DNA of 64,000 bases from Texcoconibacillus texcoconensis (GTDB lineage: Bacteria > Bacillota > Bacilli > Bacillales > Salisediminibacteriaceae). Positions 1-8,277 of this stretch are shown piece by piece; position 1 is the first letter of the stretch; the number at the start of each line of letters is the position of its first letter. The stretch covers positions 1-64,000 of the forward strand of contig NZ_JACHHB010000010.1 in assembly GCF_014202575.1 (NCBI RefSeq), read 5' to 3'. Under the pieces are notes generated by a model that saw nothing but the letters and a program-made list of their open reading frames with translations, had not been told where the DNA came from and did no database searches. The position numbers and the translations under genes are program-made.

Positions 1-94
1 CTCACGGTGGACACCCTTGCCATTCGCTAACAGTTCCCACTGCCAAGCCTGTAGTGGACTTTCACCACCTAGCTGTCAGACATGCCGGGCACAC
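1..94 (-). mobile_element. Group II intron, 5' end (partial, runs off left edge)
   Basis: Read on the minus strand, the element starts at position 94 with GTGTGCCCGGCATG, the GUGYG start of bacterial group II introns. It continues with a purine- and GTGAAAGTCC-rich stretch typical of intron domain I. Only the first 94 bases are in the window, so the reverse transcriptase/maturase gene and domains V-VI lie to the left. The intron begins 4-5 bases after an intrinsic terminator hairpin in the same orientation. That is the insertion preference known for bacterial class C introns, such as those common in Bacillus halodurans. The class assignment is an inference. Confidence 0.8.
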
Positions 95-95
95 C

Positions 96-133
96 AGAAA
101 AACAGCCATGTGCTTAGCATATGGCTGTTTTCT
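96..133 (-). terminator. Intrinsic terminator of phoA; intron target site
   Basis: Arms AAAACAGCCAT (99-109) and ATGGCTGTTTT (121-131) form a stem extended by TGC/GCA around a three-base loop. On the minus strand it ends in a T-run. It lies 20 bases past the alkaline phosphatase stop codon and abuts the group II intron start. Confidence 0.85.
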
Positions 134-152
134 AAAAGGGTTGGATTGGGTG

Positions 153-1604
153 TTACTCGATAATCTCTCCAGGCTCATAGTCTAATTCTGCTAATTCTGC
201 AATTCGTTGTACAACGTCGGTGTTGTCCATAACTCCGTTAAATGATTCAGACCCAATGCCGTCTGCAAATATAGGGACCATGTTCCCGGTATGTCCCCCT
301 GTTTCATAACTATTAGCCCGAATTTCTCTATCCATCACACCTGCACCGTAGTGGCGAGCGATGAAACTTCCTAATTCCCATGCCTGTTCATGAGGAAGAA
401 GTAACTCTCCTTCTTGATTATAGATATACTCGTTGAAGTTTGCGATCTCTTCGTCTGTTAAGGATACGCCTGCATACTCTTCTACAACCGATTTGACGGA
501 TTCCGACGCATATTCGCCTGCCTCATCGTCAAATTCCATCTGGTTGACCATATACTCCGGAGAAGCGCTTACCTCTCTTAAACCTTCCTTATCCATCGTC
601 TCAGAAGCCGCAACGCCCATTGTTTCATGATCAGCCAATACGACAACGAGTGTATCATCACGACCTTCAGCCCAATCCATGACGTCCCCTACCGTATAAT
701 CAAACTCAATCGTTTCTTGCCAAATGTTTGTAAAGTCTGCTGCGTGTGATGCATGGTCAATTCTGGCACCTTCGACCATTAAGAAGAAGCCGTCTTCATT
801 TTGTGATAAAGAATCCAATGCAATTTCCGTCATTTCGTTTAAACTAGGCTCGTTTGAATCGTACAAATCATAATCTGTTTTATAGTTCATAAACGATGGG
901 TGGAACAATCCTAATAATTTCTCAGTATCTTCTTCTGCTAATAACTCATCGCGATCTTCAACAAATGCATAACCTTCATCAATAAATTCCTGGATGAGAT
1001 CGTTACCACCTTGATTTTCAGGAATGAAATCTCCTTTTCCACCACCTAACAACACATCATATTCATTTTCAAATAAATGTCGGGCAATTCCAGGTGTTTC
1101 TGATCGGTGATCTACACTTGCACCAAATGAAGCAGGGGTTGCATCTGTGACTGTATTATTCGAAATAAGCCCAACGCTCTTTCCATTTTCTTTAAACAAA
1201 TCAGCTACACTATCTAACGGTTCACCATCAGGTCCAGTACCGGCTCTACCGTTATCGGTTTTCGTTGAAGATGAGATTGCTGTACCTCCTGCTGCTGAGT
1301 CTGTTGCCCAATGGTCATTAGAAAATGTATTCATCCAAGCCGCGTCCGTTAGTTCTGCCATATGGAGTTCACCTTCCATTCCATGTTCCAATAACCTGGC
1401 AACTTCCATCTGGCCTGCAGCCATTCCATCTCCGATCATCATAATGACGTTTTTAGGCATGGCATCATTACTTACTTGCTCAGCTTCTTGCTCTTCCTTC
1501 TCGTCCGTACCCTGTTCGTCTTCTCCTTCTCCCTGATTATTACACCCGACTAGTAGGGTCCCACTTAAACCTAATAACGCTAAAGATGTAAACCATCTAT
1601 TCAT
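153..1604 (-). CDS. phoA: Alkaline phosphatase, lipoprotein
   Basis: Alkaline phosphatase superfamily enzyme that releases phosphate from phosphomonoesters outside the membrane. The start at 1604 is preferred: GGAGG lies about 10 bases upstream, and the protein then begins MNRWFTSLALLGLSG followed by lipobox LVGC, indicating lipid anchoring to the outer face of the membrane. An acidic, Glu/Asp-rich linker follows. Family motifs are clear: IGDGM near the N-terminus (metal Asp), TDSAAGGTA (catalytic Ser), IDHASHAAD, LADHETMG and ETGGHTG (zinc His/Asp ligands). It stands alone, with murA's terminator upstream and its own terminator downstream. I saw no convincing PhoP box. In relatives murA is usually followed by spoIID, so this gene and the adjacent intron mark a break in gene order. 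Confidence 0.93.
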   Translation of the reverse strand: MNRWFTSLALLGLSGTLLVGCNNQGEGEDEQGTDEKEEQEAEQVSNDAMPKNVIMMIGDGMAAGQMEVARLLEHGMEGELHMAELTDAAWMNTFSNDHWATDSAAGGTAISSSTKTDNGRAGTGPDGEPLDSVADLFKENGKSVGLISNNTVTDATPASFGASVDHRSETPGIARHLFENEYDVLLGGGKGDFIPENQGGNDLIQEFIDEGYAFVEDRDELLAEEDTEKLLGLFHPSFMNYKTDYDLYDSNEPSLNEMTEIALDSLSQNEDGFFLMVEGARIDHASHAADFTNIWQETIEFDYTVGDVMDWAEGRDDTLVVVLADHETMGVAASETMDKEGLREVSASPEYMVNQMEFDDEAGEYASESVKSVVEEYAGVSLTDEEIANFNEYIYNQEGELLLPHEQAWELGSFIARHYGAGVMDREIRANSYETGGHTGNMVPIFADGIGSESFNGVMDNTDVVQRIAELAELDYEPGEIIE

Positions 1605-1675
1605 CTCAACATTCCCTCCTTTATTTGTTTTGTGTTTAGATTCTCCATCGTTATTTAGACATATACATCCATACA

Positions 1676-1726
1676 AAAAGACTCATTCGCAACGGCTGAC
1701 TGTTGACAGCTGCGAATGAGTCTTTA
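1676..1726 (-). terminator. murA terminator
   Basis: Perfect 15-base arms AAAGACTCATTCGCA (1677-1691) and TGCGAATGAGTCTTT (1711-1725), followed on the minus strand by a T-run. It separates murA from phoA. Confidence 0.9.
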
Positions 1727-1782
1727 TGGTGGGGGCTGTAACGTTTCTAGCTGATGTTCAATGAGCATCATCACTTGAAGTA

Positions 1783-3105
1783 TTACACCCCAAATTCATT
1801 TACTTTTAATGGTGCGGGTGCGTTCAAGTTTTCTAAACGTTCTTCTACGTCTGTGACGCGTTCAATATCTGCACCAAGCCCTTTTAATTTCTCTGCAAAG
1901 TCAACGTACCCACGGTCAATATGCTTGAGCTCTGTGACACGTGTGTAACCTTCTGCAATCAAACCTGCAAGTACCAATGCTGCACCAGCGCGTAAATCCG
2001 TTGATGATACTTCAGCACCTTGCAATTGACATGGCCCTTGAACCATTGCACTACGTCCTTCGACTTTAATATCTCCATTCATGCGACGGAACTCTTCTAC
2101 ATGCATGAAACGGTTCTCGAAAACTGTTTCCGTGATTACACCCGTTCCTTCTGCTTTGAGTAAAAGTGCCATCATTTGCGCTTGCATATCCGTTGGAAAC
2201 CCAGGATGTGGCATCGTCTTTAAATCGACAGAAGATAATTTCTCTGGCGCAGTGACCTGAATGCCATCTTCTACTTCTTCGATATTTACGCCCATTTCAC
2301 TCATTTTTGCGATTAATGGTCGTAAGTGTTCTGGTTCAGCATTCTGAATCAATACATCTCCAGCTGTAATCGCTGCGGCAACCATAAACGTTCCCGCTTC
2401 TACGCGATCAGGAATAATATGATGGTTGGCGCCGGTTAATTTATCGACCCCTTCGATACGGATCGTTCCTGTTCCTGCGCCTCTTACTTTCGCTCCCATC
2501 GCATTTAAATAATTAGCGAGGTCAACAATTTCTGGTTCTTCAGCGACATTTTCTAAAACAGTCGTTCCTTCAGCCATTGTTGCGGCCATCATAATATTTT
2601 CTGTTGCGCCAACACTTGGAAAGTCGAGGTATATCTTCGTCCCTTTTAGACGATCTTTGACACTTGCTTCGATGAAGCCGTTTCCAATTTCAACTTCTGC
2701 TCCCATCGCTTCAAAACCTTTTAAATGCTGATCAATTGGTCGAGAACCGATCGCACAACCTCCTGGTAGCGCAATACGAGCGTGACCGACACGAGCGAGA
2801 AGCGGTCCCATAACGAGGAAGGACGCTCTCATCTTGCGGACGTACTCAAATGGGGCCTCCGTCTTCAATTGCTTTTGTGCGTCGACGGCTACTGTTCCGT
2901 TTTCATATTGAAGATCAATATTTAAATTCCGTAAAACTTGGTTAATCGTGTATACGTCAGCAAGAGCTGGTGCATCATAAATCTTGCTCTTCCCTTCACT
3001 GGCTAAAATGGATGCAGCGATGACGGGCAAAACGGCATTTTTAGCACCTTCCACTCTAACTTTTCCGTTTAATTGCCTGCCACCGCGGACGATGATTTTT
3101 TCCAA
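1783..3105 (-). CDS. murA: UDP-N-acetylglucosamine 1-carboxyvinyltransferase (MurAA)
   Basis: First committed step of peptidoglycan synthesis: transfers enolpyruvate from PEP to UDP-GlcNAc in the cytoplasm. At 440 residues it has the usual family length (EPSP-synthase fold). Visible motifs are [10 protein letters not shown] near residue 21 and the catalytic loop [17 protein letters not shown] with Cys117, the fosfomycin target. The start is supported by GGAGGGG upstream. It is the last gene of ywzB-ywmB-murA, 32 bases after ywmB. A second paralogue (murZ) is at 44142-45428, as in most low-GC Gram-positives. The position next to ywmB identifies this copy as the MurAA orthologue. Confidence 0.97.
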   Translation of the reverse strand: MEKIIVRGGRQLNGKVRVEGAKNAVLPVIAASILASEGKSKIYDAPALADVYTINQVLRNLNIDLQYENGTVAVDAQKQLKTEAPFEYVRKMRASFLVMGPLLARVGHARIALPGGCAIGSRPIDQHLKGFEAMGAEVEIGNGFIEASVKDRLKGTKIYLDFPSVGATENIMMAATMAEGTTVLENVAEEPEIVDLANYLNAMGAKVRGAGTGTIRIEGVDKLTGANHHIIPDRVEAGTFMVAAAITAGDVLIQNAEPEHLRPLIAKMSEMGVNIEEVEDGIQVTAPEKLSSVDLKTMPHPGFPTDMQAQMMALLLKAEGTGVITETVFENRFMHVEEFRRMNGDIKVEGRSAMVQGPCQLQGAEVSSTDLRAGAALVLAGLIAEGYTRVTELKHIDRGYVDFAEKLKGLGADIERVTDVEERLENLNAPAPLKVNEFGV

Positions 3106-3137
3106 CGTATTCCCCTCCGCGTCCAGTTTCTATATTA

Positions 3138-3938
3138 TTAGTATTCAGTCGTTATAATTGGTGTTCCTATTGTAACGTTTGTTTCGCCGCCCAATCCTCT
3201 ACCTTCTTGCCTAACAGCAATTTGCAGATTCATGTCTTCGCCGTTCGTTGTCAGGCCTGTCTTAGGCAAATTGGAAGAATGAGCAGAGATTGATGCAAAT
3301 GTTGATTCCGATAGTTGCTCGATATGATTTCCATCATAGGCATTGAGTAACTCTTCAGCTTGGTCTGTTACCGAATCCCCTTCTGCAACTTTTGCTTCAC
3401 CTTCTATACGTAGGTACGTATTTTCGGGTGTTTGCCAAGGATAAATGGCTTCATCAATCATTTCTATTTGTTGTCCGATTTGATTTTCATTTAAGGCGTT
3501 TGTATGTTCTTGTTCAACTAGGACATACGCTGTGTAAGTTGAACTGTTTGGCGATGGTTGATAAGCAACGAGCGTCATGCGTTCTTGCATACCTGTAGAG
3601 GCATCCTCATTTTTACCAATTCGCTTAATGCCGTGATCTTCGTTCCAGTTAGGGTCTTCCTTCCAATCTAATTGTGGATAATCACGGCTCATTTCGTTCA
3701 ACCAATTTTGAACATCACGCTCAGACGCCTCTTTATCAACGACTTCACGTGTATACGTATGCCAAGAATTAACTTCAATGTTTTCTTGCTCAGCTGTATC
3801 AAGTAACGTCGTTAGTGTATGTGTAATGGGTTCTGATTGTGATGAAGATTCACTGTAACCAAAATTAGGATTAATGGTACTAACAATAACAAATGTTAAG
3901 ATTGCGATTCCACCAAATAATTCTTTTTTACTTACCAT
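3138..3938 (-). CDS. ywmB: YwmB-family secreted protein (DUF1779)
   Basis: YwmB-like protein of 266 residues, function unknown, found beside murAA in Bacillus. An N-terminal hydrophobic segment (residues about 10-22) after MVSKKE and a region ending near FGYSES look like a signal peptide, so the protein is probably exported. The rest has the alternating character of the YwmB/TATA-box-binding-like fold; there are no Cys residues in the mature part. The start has GGGGAGGAG about 6 bases upstream. The identification relies on the neighbourhood (ywzB-ywmB-murA) and overall resemblance. Confidence 0.8.
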   Translation of the reverse strand: MVSKKELFGGIAILTFVIVSTINPNFGYSESSSQSEPITHTLTTLLDTAEQENIEVNSWHTYTREVVDKEASERDVQNWLNEMSRDYPQLDWKEDPNWNEDHGIKRIGKNEDASTGMQERMTLVAYQPSPNSSTYTAYVLVEQEHTNALNENQIGQQIEMIDEAIYPWQTPENTYLRIEGEAKVAEGDSVTDQAEELLNAYDGNHIEQLSESTFASISAHSSNLPKTGLTTNGEDMNLQIAVRQEGRGLGGETNVTIGTPIITTEY

Positions 3939-4083
3939 GATAACTCCTCCCCGCTTTCATCATTCAATGAACGTTTTATTTATTAGCAGTTTTGCTTTTT
4001 TTGCGGAGTGGCATACATGGAAGTTGCAGTTAAAAGGTGACATCTTTTGCAGGTACCATCTTAAAGCCATTATATACAGTTTT

Positions 4084-4317
4084 TTAAAGCAAATGCCTAA
4101 GCATTAACGACCAATTGAAATAATTTAACACAAATTGGCTAACTAAATGTGTTAACGCTAAAGTGACAAGGATCATCAATAATTTTGCCTTTGGACCTTC
4201 TGGATCTTTGACAAAGAGGTCGAATTTAAATGATTGAATTGCCCACCAAACGAGGATCAGGACAGCGAGCGTCACTGATATGTTAAAAATCGCATCTTGT
4301 CCTAAATCTTGAAGCAT
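4084..4317 (-). CDS. ywzB: DUF1146 small membrane protein (YwzB)
   Basis: Small protein of 77 residues with two predicted membrane segments (about 13-29 and 46-64) joined by a charged loop, FVKDPEGPKAK. Size, topology and position upstream of ywmB-murA match the DUF1146/YwzB family, whose function is unknown. The start is supported by CGGAGGG about 8 bases upstream. A 145-base gap to ywmB leaves room for a second promoter. Three perfect Spo0A-box-like heptamers lie upstream (4390-4638). Confidence 0.85.
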   Translation of the reverse strand: MLQDLGQDAIFNISVTLAVLILVWWAIQSFKFDLFVKDPEGPKAKLLMILVTLALTHLVSQFVLNYFNWSLMLRHLL

Positions 4318-4389
4318 TCTCTAGACCCTCCGAGCGTGTCTTTTCTCTTCATCGTTTTTTGTCCGTTTTTAGCATTTAAGAAATCATCT

Positions 4390-4638
4390 TGTCGAAAATG
4401 TTTAGTACATTATGATTTCTTAAATCCATAAACGTCTTTTAAAATAAACGATCACAAAATTAATGATATCGAATTTCTACTAGGAATGCTATAACATTTT
4501 TGCGAATGTTTAGCTTTTGTTACCATTTTCTTAAATTTTTCCTTTGTAAATTTGAATAAACAAGCCAGTCACTCGACTTTTCACCTATATTTAAAGCAGA
4601 TAAAATATTGTCGAAACATATTTCATAAGACTTCGACA
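4390..4638 (-). promoter_or_regulatory. Candidate Spo0A boxes upstream of ywzB-ywmB-murA
   Basis: Three perfect matches to the heptamer TTCGACA/TGTCGAA lie at 4390-4396, 4609-4615 and 4632-4638. The last two form an inverted pair 16 bases apart in an otherwise AT-rich stretch. Single heptamers occur by chance several times in 64 kb, so only the clustering supports this call. Confidence 0.3.
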
Positions 4639-4642
4639 AATT

Positions 4643-4696
4643 AAAACACCCCTTGTCGCTAGGAAGCGTTCCCTAGCGGCAAGGGGTGTTTTTTTC
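4643..4696 (-). terminator. Strong bidirectional terminator after the nuo operon
   Basis: Near-perfect arms CACCCCTTGTCGCTAGG and CCTAGCGGCAAGGGGTG enclose GAAGCGTT-type loop bases. There is a 7-T run on the plus side and TTTT on the minus side. It probably ends nuo operon transcripts that read through the repeat cluster. Confidence 0.85.
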
Positions 4697-5285
4697 TAGC
4701 GGAAGGTCGCCGATGAGCGAGCGCCCTGGACGCCTTCCGCTTTTCTTACTGTCTAGTTTTAGCGCCTACGAGCTCGAGGTCATTTCAGACCGTTAATGAA
4801 AGCCATAAAGCGGCTTTCTGCTTCTCTGCGTTCCAAAGAGCGTTTACTTCGGCGCATAGGCTTCGATTTGCCTCGACGGATACGCTACAAAGCAACGCTA
4901 GAAGAGGAAGAGGCAATGCTTGCTCCTGCGCCGCAATGCTTGCTCGTCGCAGATAAACCGTTGTCGCTCGTGACCGAGGCGCTTTCGCTTTTCTTCCTGT
5001 CTAGTTTTAGCGCCTACGAGCTCGAGGTCATTTCAGACCGTTAATGAAAGCCATAAAGCGGCTTTCTTTTAACGGTCTTCCAATGCTTGCTCCTGCGCCG
5101 CAATGCTTGCTCGTCGCAGATAAACCGTTGTCGCTCGTGCCCAAGGCGCTAAAACTTTTCTTTGTCCAGCTGCGGGCGCTATCGGCTCGAGGTTGCTTCA
5201 AAGCGACATTAGAAGCAAAAAGCGCTTCTTTATGTCGCTTCTCCAGCACTTGTCGCCGATTACCGAGCGCCCTCCGCTTTTCTGT
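4697..5285. repeat. Cluster of Bacillaceae-type hairpin repeats
   Basis: Several related palindromic units are packed between the nuoN stop codon and the terminator. A 69-base segment starting GTCTAGTTTTAGCGCC occurs identically at 4751-4819 and 4999-5067. A 59-base segment starting CAATGCTTGC occurs at 4914-4972 and 5081-5139. A third unit (about 5167-5285) starts GTCCAGCTGCGGGCGC. Each unit opens with GTC(T/C)AG...GCGCC...CTCGAGGT and closes with the complementary GGCGCT...CTTTTC, with inner stems such as GACCGTTAA/TTAACGGTC and AAGCGACAT/ATGTCGCTT. A short inverted repeat GCGGAAGG/CCTTCCGC lies at 4699-4741. Open frames crossing here look like repeat artefacts. Similar intergenic hairpins are, from memory, common in Bacillaceae. 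Confidence 0.8.
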
Positions 5286-6740
5286 CTAAAAGAACCATTG
5301 TAGGTTGTTGAAGTAATTGGTCAATACGTTGGCAAGGAGTCCGAATCCGATTGTTCCGACTAAAGAAATTGTTACGACAGCTGATACCGGTTTTGGTACC
5401 GATAACGTTTGGTCATCGTTTGGCTTTGGATCACGCATGAACATTTGTTTCATGATACCAAAATAGTAGAAGAAAGATACGATACTTGTGAAAATCATGA
5501 TCACTGCAAGCCAGAGCATTTCAGCTTGGATTGCACCGACGAAAATGTAAAACTTACCGAAAAAGCCAGCGGTAATCGGTAAACCAGCTAAAGACAATAA
5601 GAAAATCGTCATTGCAATCGCCAAATATGGCGCTCGCTGGTATAAACCTGAAAAACTCGTCAATGCATCATCTTCGGTGTCTTCAGTGACAAGCGTAATA
5701 ATCGCAAACGCTCCTAGCGTCATAAGTAAATATGCGACAGCGTAAAACGTGATCATGCTCATCGTCATGTCTAGTGATACCATCGTTGCGACAGGCACGA
5801 GCAAGTAACCAGCTTGCGCAACTCCTGAAAACGCCATAAGACGCTTCACTTTTCTTTGTACAATCGCAATCATATTACCAACGATCATCGTGATCGCAGC
5901 AAGCAGCGCAAAGATGAAGGCCCATTCATCATAAACAGACTCAAAGCCTACAAAGAAAACGCGCAACACGATGCCGAAACCTGCAATTTTCGAAACGACC
6001 GATAAAAATGAAGTAACTGGTGTTGGTGCACCTTCATAGACGTCTGGCGCCCACATATGGAATGGTACAACGGAAATTTTAAACCCGAAGCCTGCGATCA
6101 TGAACATAATCGCCATCGTCATGATGTATGGATAATCAGCAAACAGTGTTGGCACTGCTTCATTAATATCTACGAGGCTCGTCGTACCAGTTAAACCGTA
6201 TACAAACGACATTCCGTACAAGATAAACGCAGATGCGGTTCCACCGAGTACAACATATTTAATTGCAGCCTCTGTCGACTTTCCGTTATATTTCTTAAAC
6301 CCTGCCAAACAATATGCAGAAATACTTAGTAATTCTAAGCCAACAAATAAAGTGATCAAGTCTGCTGAAGACACCATAAGCATGGCACCTAAAGTAGCAA
6401 ACAATAATAAGGAATAGTACTCACCTTGGTAGACGTCCCGATGGCGATCTACATAATACATAGAAATCGCGATGACACCGGCGACGCCTAAAAGGATAAC
6501 AATTTTCAAAACCATCGCGAAGCCATCAACAACGAACATGTCACCAATTTGTCCTGTTTCCCGATTAAAGACAGCAACAAGTACTGTTGTAGCTAATAGC
6601 GAAAGAATGCTCAAACGCCCAAGAAACGGCTTGTTTCGGCTCATCCCCGTCATAAAATCTAGCGTAAAAATAACGAGGGCTAGGATCATTAAGACGATTT
6701 CCGGAGTCATTAAAGACCAGTTGGCATTATAGGCTGACAT
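5286..6740 (-). CDS. nuoN: NADH-quinone oxidoreductase subunit N
   Basis: Antiporter-like membrane subunit of respiratory complex I, in the proton-pumping arm. It has 484 residues with about 14 hydrophobic helices and Mrp-like signatures, including LFVGLELLSISAYCLAG (conserved Glu), FKISVVPFHMWAPDVYEGAP (conserved Lys and His) and KRLMAFSGVAQAG. The start has AGGGGG upstream and lies 4 bases after nuoM, so the genes are translationally linked. It is the last gene of the operon, and its stop codon touches the repeat cluster. nuoL, M and N resemble each other and Mrp antiporter subunits, but the order L-M-N and best motifs identify this one as N. Confidence 0.95.
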   Translation of the reverse strand: MSAYNANWSLMTPEIVLMILALVIFTLDFMTGMSRNKPFLGRLSILSLLATTVLVAVFNRETGQIGDMFVVDGFAMVLKIVILLGVAGVIAISMYYVDRHRDVYQGEYYSLLLFATLGAMLMVSSADLITLFVGLELLSISAYCLAGFKKYNGKSTEAAIKYVVLGGTASAFILYGMSFVYGLTGTTSLVDINEAVPTLFADYPYIMTMAIMFMIAGFGFKISVVPFHMWAPDVYEGAPTPVTSFLSVVSKIAGFGIVLRVFFVGFESVYDEWAFIFALLAAITMIVGNMIAIVQRKVKRLMAFSGVAQAGYLLVPVATMVSLDMTMSMITFYAVAYLLMTLGAFAIITLVTEDTEDDALTSFSGLYQRAPYLAIAMTIFLLSLAGLPITAGFFGKFYIFVGAIQAEMLWLAVIMIFTSIVSFFYYFGIMKQMFMRDPKPNDDQTLSVPKPVSAVVTISLVGTIGFGLLANVLTNYFNNLQWFF

Positions 6741-6744
6741 GTCT

Positions 6745-8277
6745 TTAACCCCCTATCTTCGACACGATGTCGATTACTGTAGTGTTAATTACGTCACTGA
6801 GAATGGATGGATAAACACCAATGAGGAGGCTTAGTCCTAATAAACCGATCATCGGTATATATTCCATCGGTCTTGCATCCGGCAAGCCGAGGTATTTCTC
6901 ATCCATTTTCCCAAAGGTCGTACGCTGCATTGCCCAAAGAAGGTAGGCAGCCGTAAAAATAATACCGATCGCACCGACAACAGCGATGACGCGTGCTGCG
7001 GGAATGATTTCTGCTGATGCACCGAAAATACCGATGAACGCGAGCAATTCACTAACGAAACCGGACAGCCCTGGTAACCCTAAGGAAGCCATTGCTGCTG
7101 CAAGCATAAAACCTGCTAATACCGGTACCGACTTCGAAAGGCCACCCAATTCGGAAATCGTGCGCGTATTCGTTCGTTCGTAAATCGCACCGACCATGAA
7201 AAACAAGAGTGCTACGATAAAACCATGTGAAACGAGTTGAAAAACTGCACCTTGTATACCCGCCTCAGTTACCGATGCGACACCTAAAAGGACGATCCCT
7301 AAATGGCTAATACTAGAATATGCGATTAGCTTCTTCAGATCGGTTTGTACCAAAGCTATAAAGGCTCCGTAAAGAATATTCACAACCCCTAATATGGCGA
7401 TAAACGTCGCAAAGTTCACTGCTTGATCTGGTAAAATACCATAGCTAATACGGAGTAGTCCGTATGCACCCATTTTTGACAGGACACCTGCCAACATCAT
7501 CGATACACCTGTAGGGGCTTCTACATACGCATTGGGTAACCACGTATGAAGTGGAATGATCGGAAGTTTAACTGCGAAAGCAATAAGCAGTGCCAAGAAA
7601 ATACCTGCTTTCAAACTATCAGTTAGAACGCCTGAAACTTCCGGATTTGAAAAAATGTCCGCCAAAGCGCTTATATTAAACGTCGCATGAGAAAAGGCTG
7701 TTGCTTCAAAAGCTTTATATGCCAAGGCTATAAAAGCCATCACCATAACAGCACTTCCGAGTCCATTGTAAATTAAAAATTTGATAGAAGCAGGCTCTCG
7801 TTCTTTTCCTCCCCATATACTTATTAAAAAGAATACAGGGATCAATGTTAATTCAAAGAATAGGAAGAAAAGAAATAGGTCCTGTGCTACAAATACACCC
7901 AATAAACCCGTCATCAATATAAGTATCCAAGTAAAGTATTCTTTCACTCGTTCTTTAATGTTAAAAGAAGCCGTGATAGATAGTGTTGTTATTAATGTGA
8001 CCAATAAGAGTAGTGGCATTGATAAACCATCGACCCCGAGGTCATAGTAAATCTGAAAATCACCGAGATTGATCCATGAATAACTTTCTACAAACTGCAT
8101 TCCTGATTGTGAGCGGTCAAATCCAATCCAAGCAAGAATTGATAAAATGAGCGTGATGATCGATGTCCCCGCAGCGATAGAACGAATCGCATTCTTTTGT
8201 TCTCGCGGTATTGCTAAGATTAATAATGCGCCAACGAGCGGGAAGAAAACGATCCAAGTTAATAGATTTGGGATCAT
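6745..8277 (-). CDS. nuoM: NADH-quinone oxidoreductase subunit M
   Basis: Second antiporter-like subunit of complex I, 510 residues and about 14 membrane helices. Signatures include FFLFFELTLIPVFFLISIWGG (conserved Glu in helix 5), KLPIIPLHTWLPNAYVEAPT (conserved Lys and His) and KKLIAYSSISHLG (conserved Lys). The start codon overlaps the nuoL stop by four bases (ATGA), indicating translational coupling. It lies between L and N, as in canonical nuo operons. Confidence 0.96.
   Translation of the reverse strand: MIPNLLTWIVFFPLVGALLILAIPREQKNAIRSIAAGTSIITLILSILAWIGFDRSQSGMQFVESYSWINLGDFQIYYDLGVDGLSMPLLLLVTLITTLSITASFNIKERVKEYFTWILILMTGLLGVFVAQDLFLFFLFFELTLIPVFFLISIWGGKEREPASIKFLIYNGLGSAVMVMAFIALAYKAFEATAFSHATFNISALADIFSNPEVSGVLTDSLKAGIFLALLIAFAVKLPIIPLHTWLPNAYVEAPTGVSMMLAGVLSKMGAYGLLRISYGILPDQAVNFATFIAILGVVNILYGAFIALVQTDLKKLIAYSSISHLGIVLLGVASVTEAGIQGAVFQLVSHGFIVALLFFMVGAIYERTNTRTISELGGLSKSVPVLAGFMLAAAMASLGLPGLSGFVSELLAFIGIFGASAEIIPAARVIAVVGAIGIIFTAAYLLWAMQRTTFGKMDEKYLGLPDARPMEYIPMIGLLGLSLLIGVYPSILSDVINTTVIDIVSKIGG

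Noticed and set aside
4796-5289. Plus-strand open frames across the repeat cluster
   Set aside because: They consist of repeat sequence, share identical stretches with one another, and lack ribosome sites; they are artefacts of the hairpin repeats.
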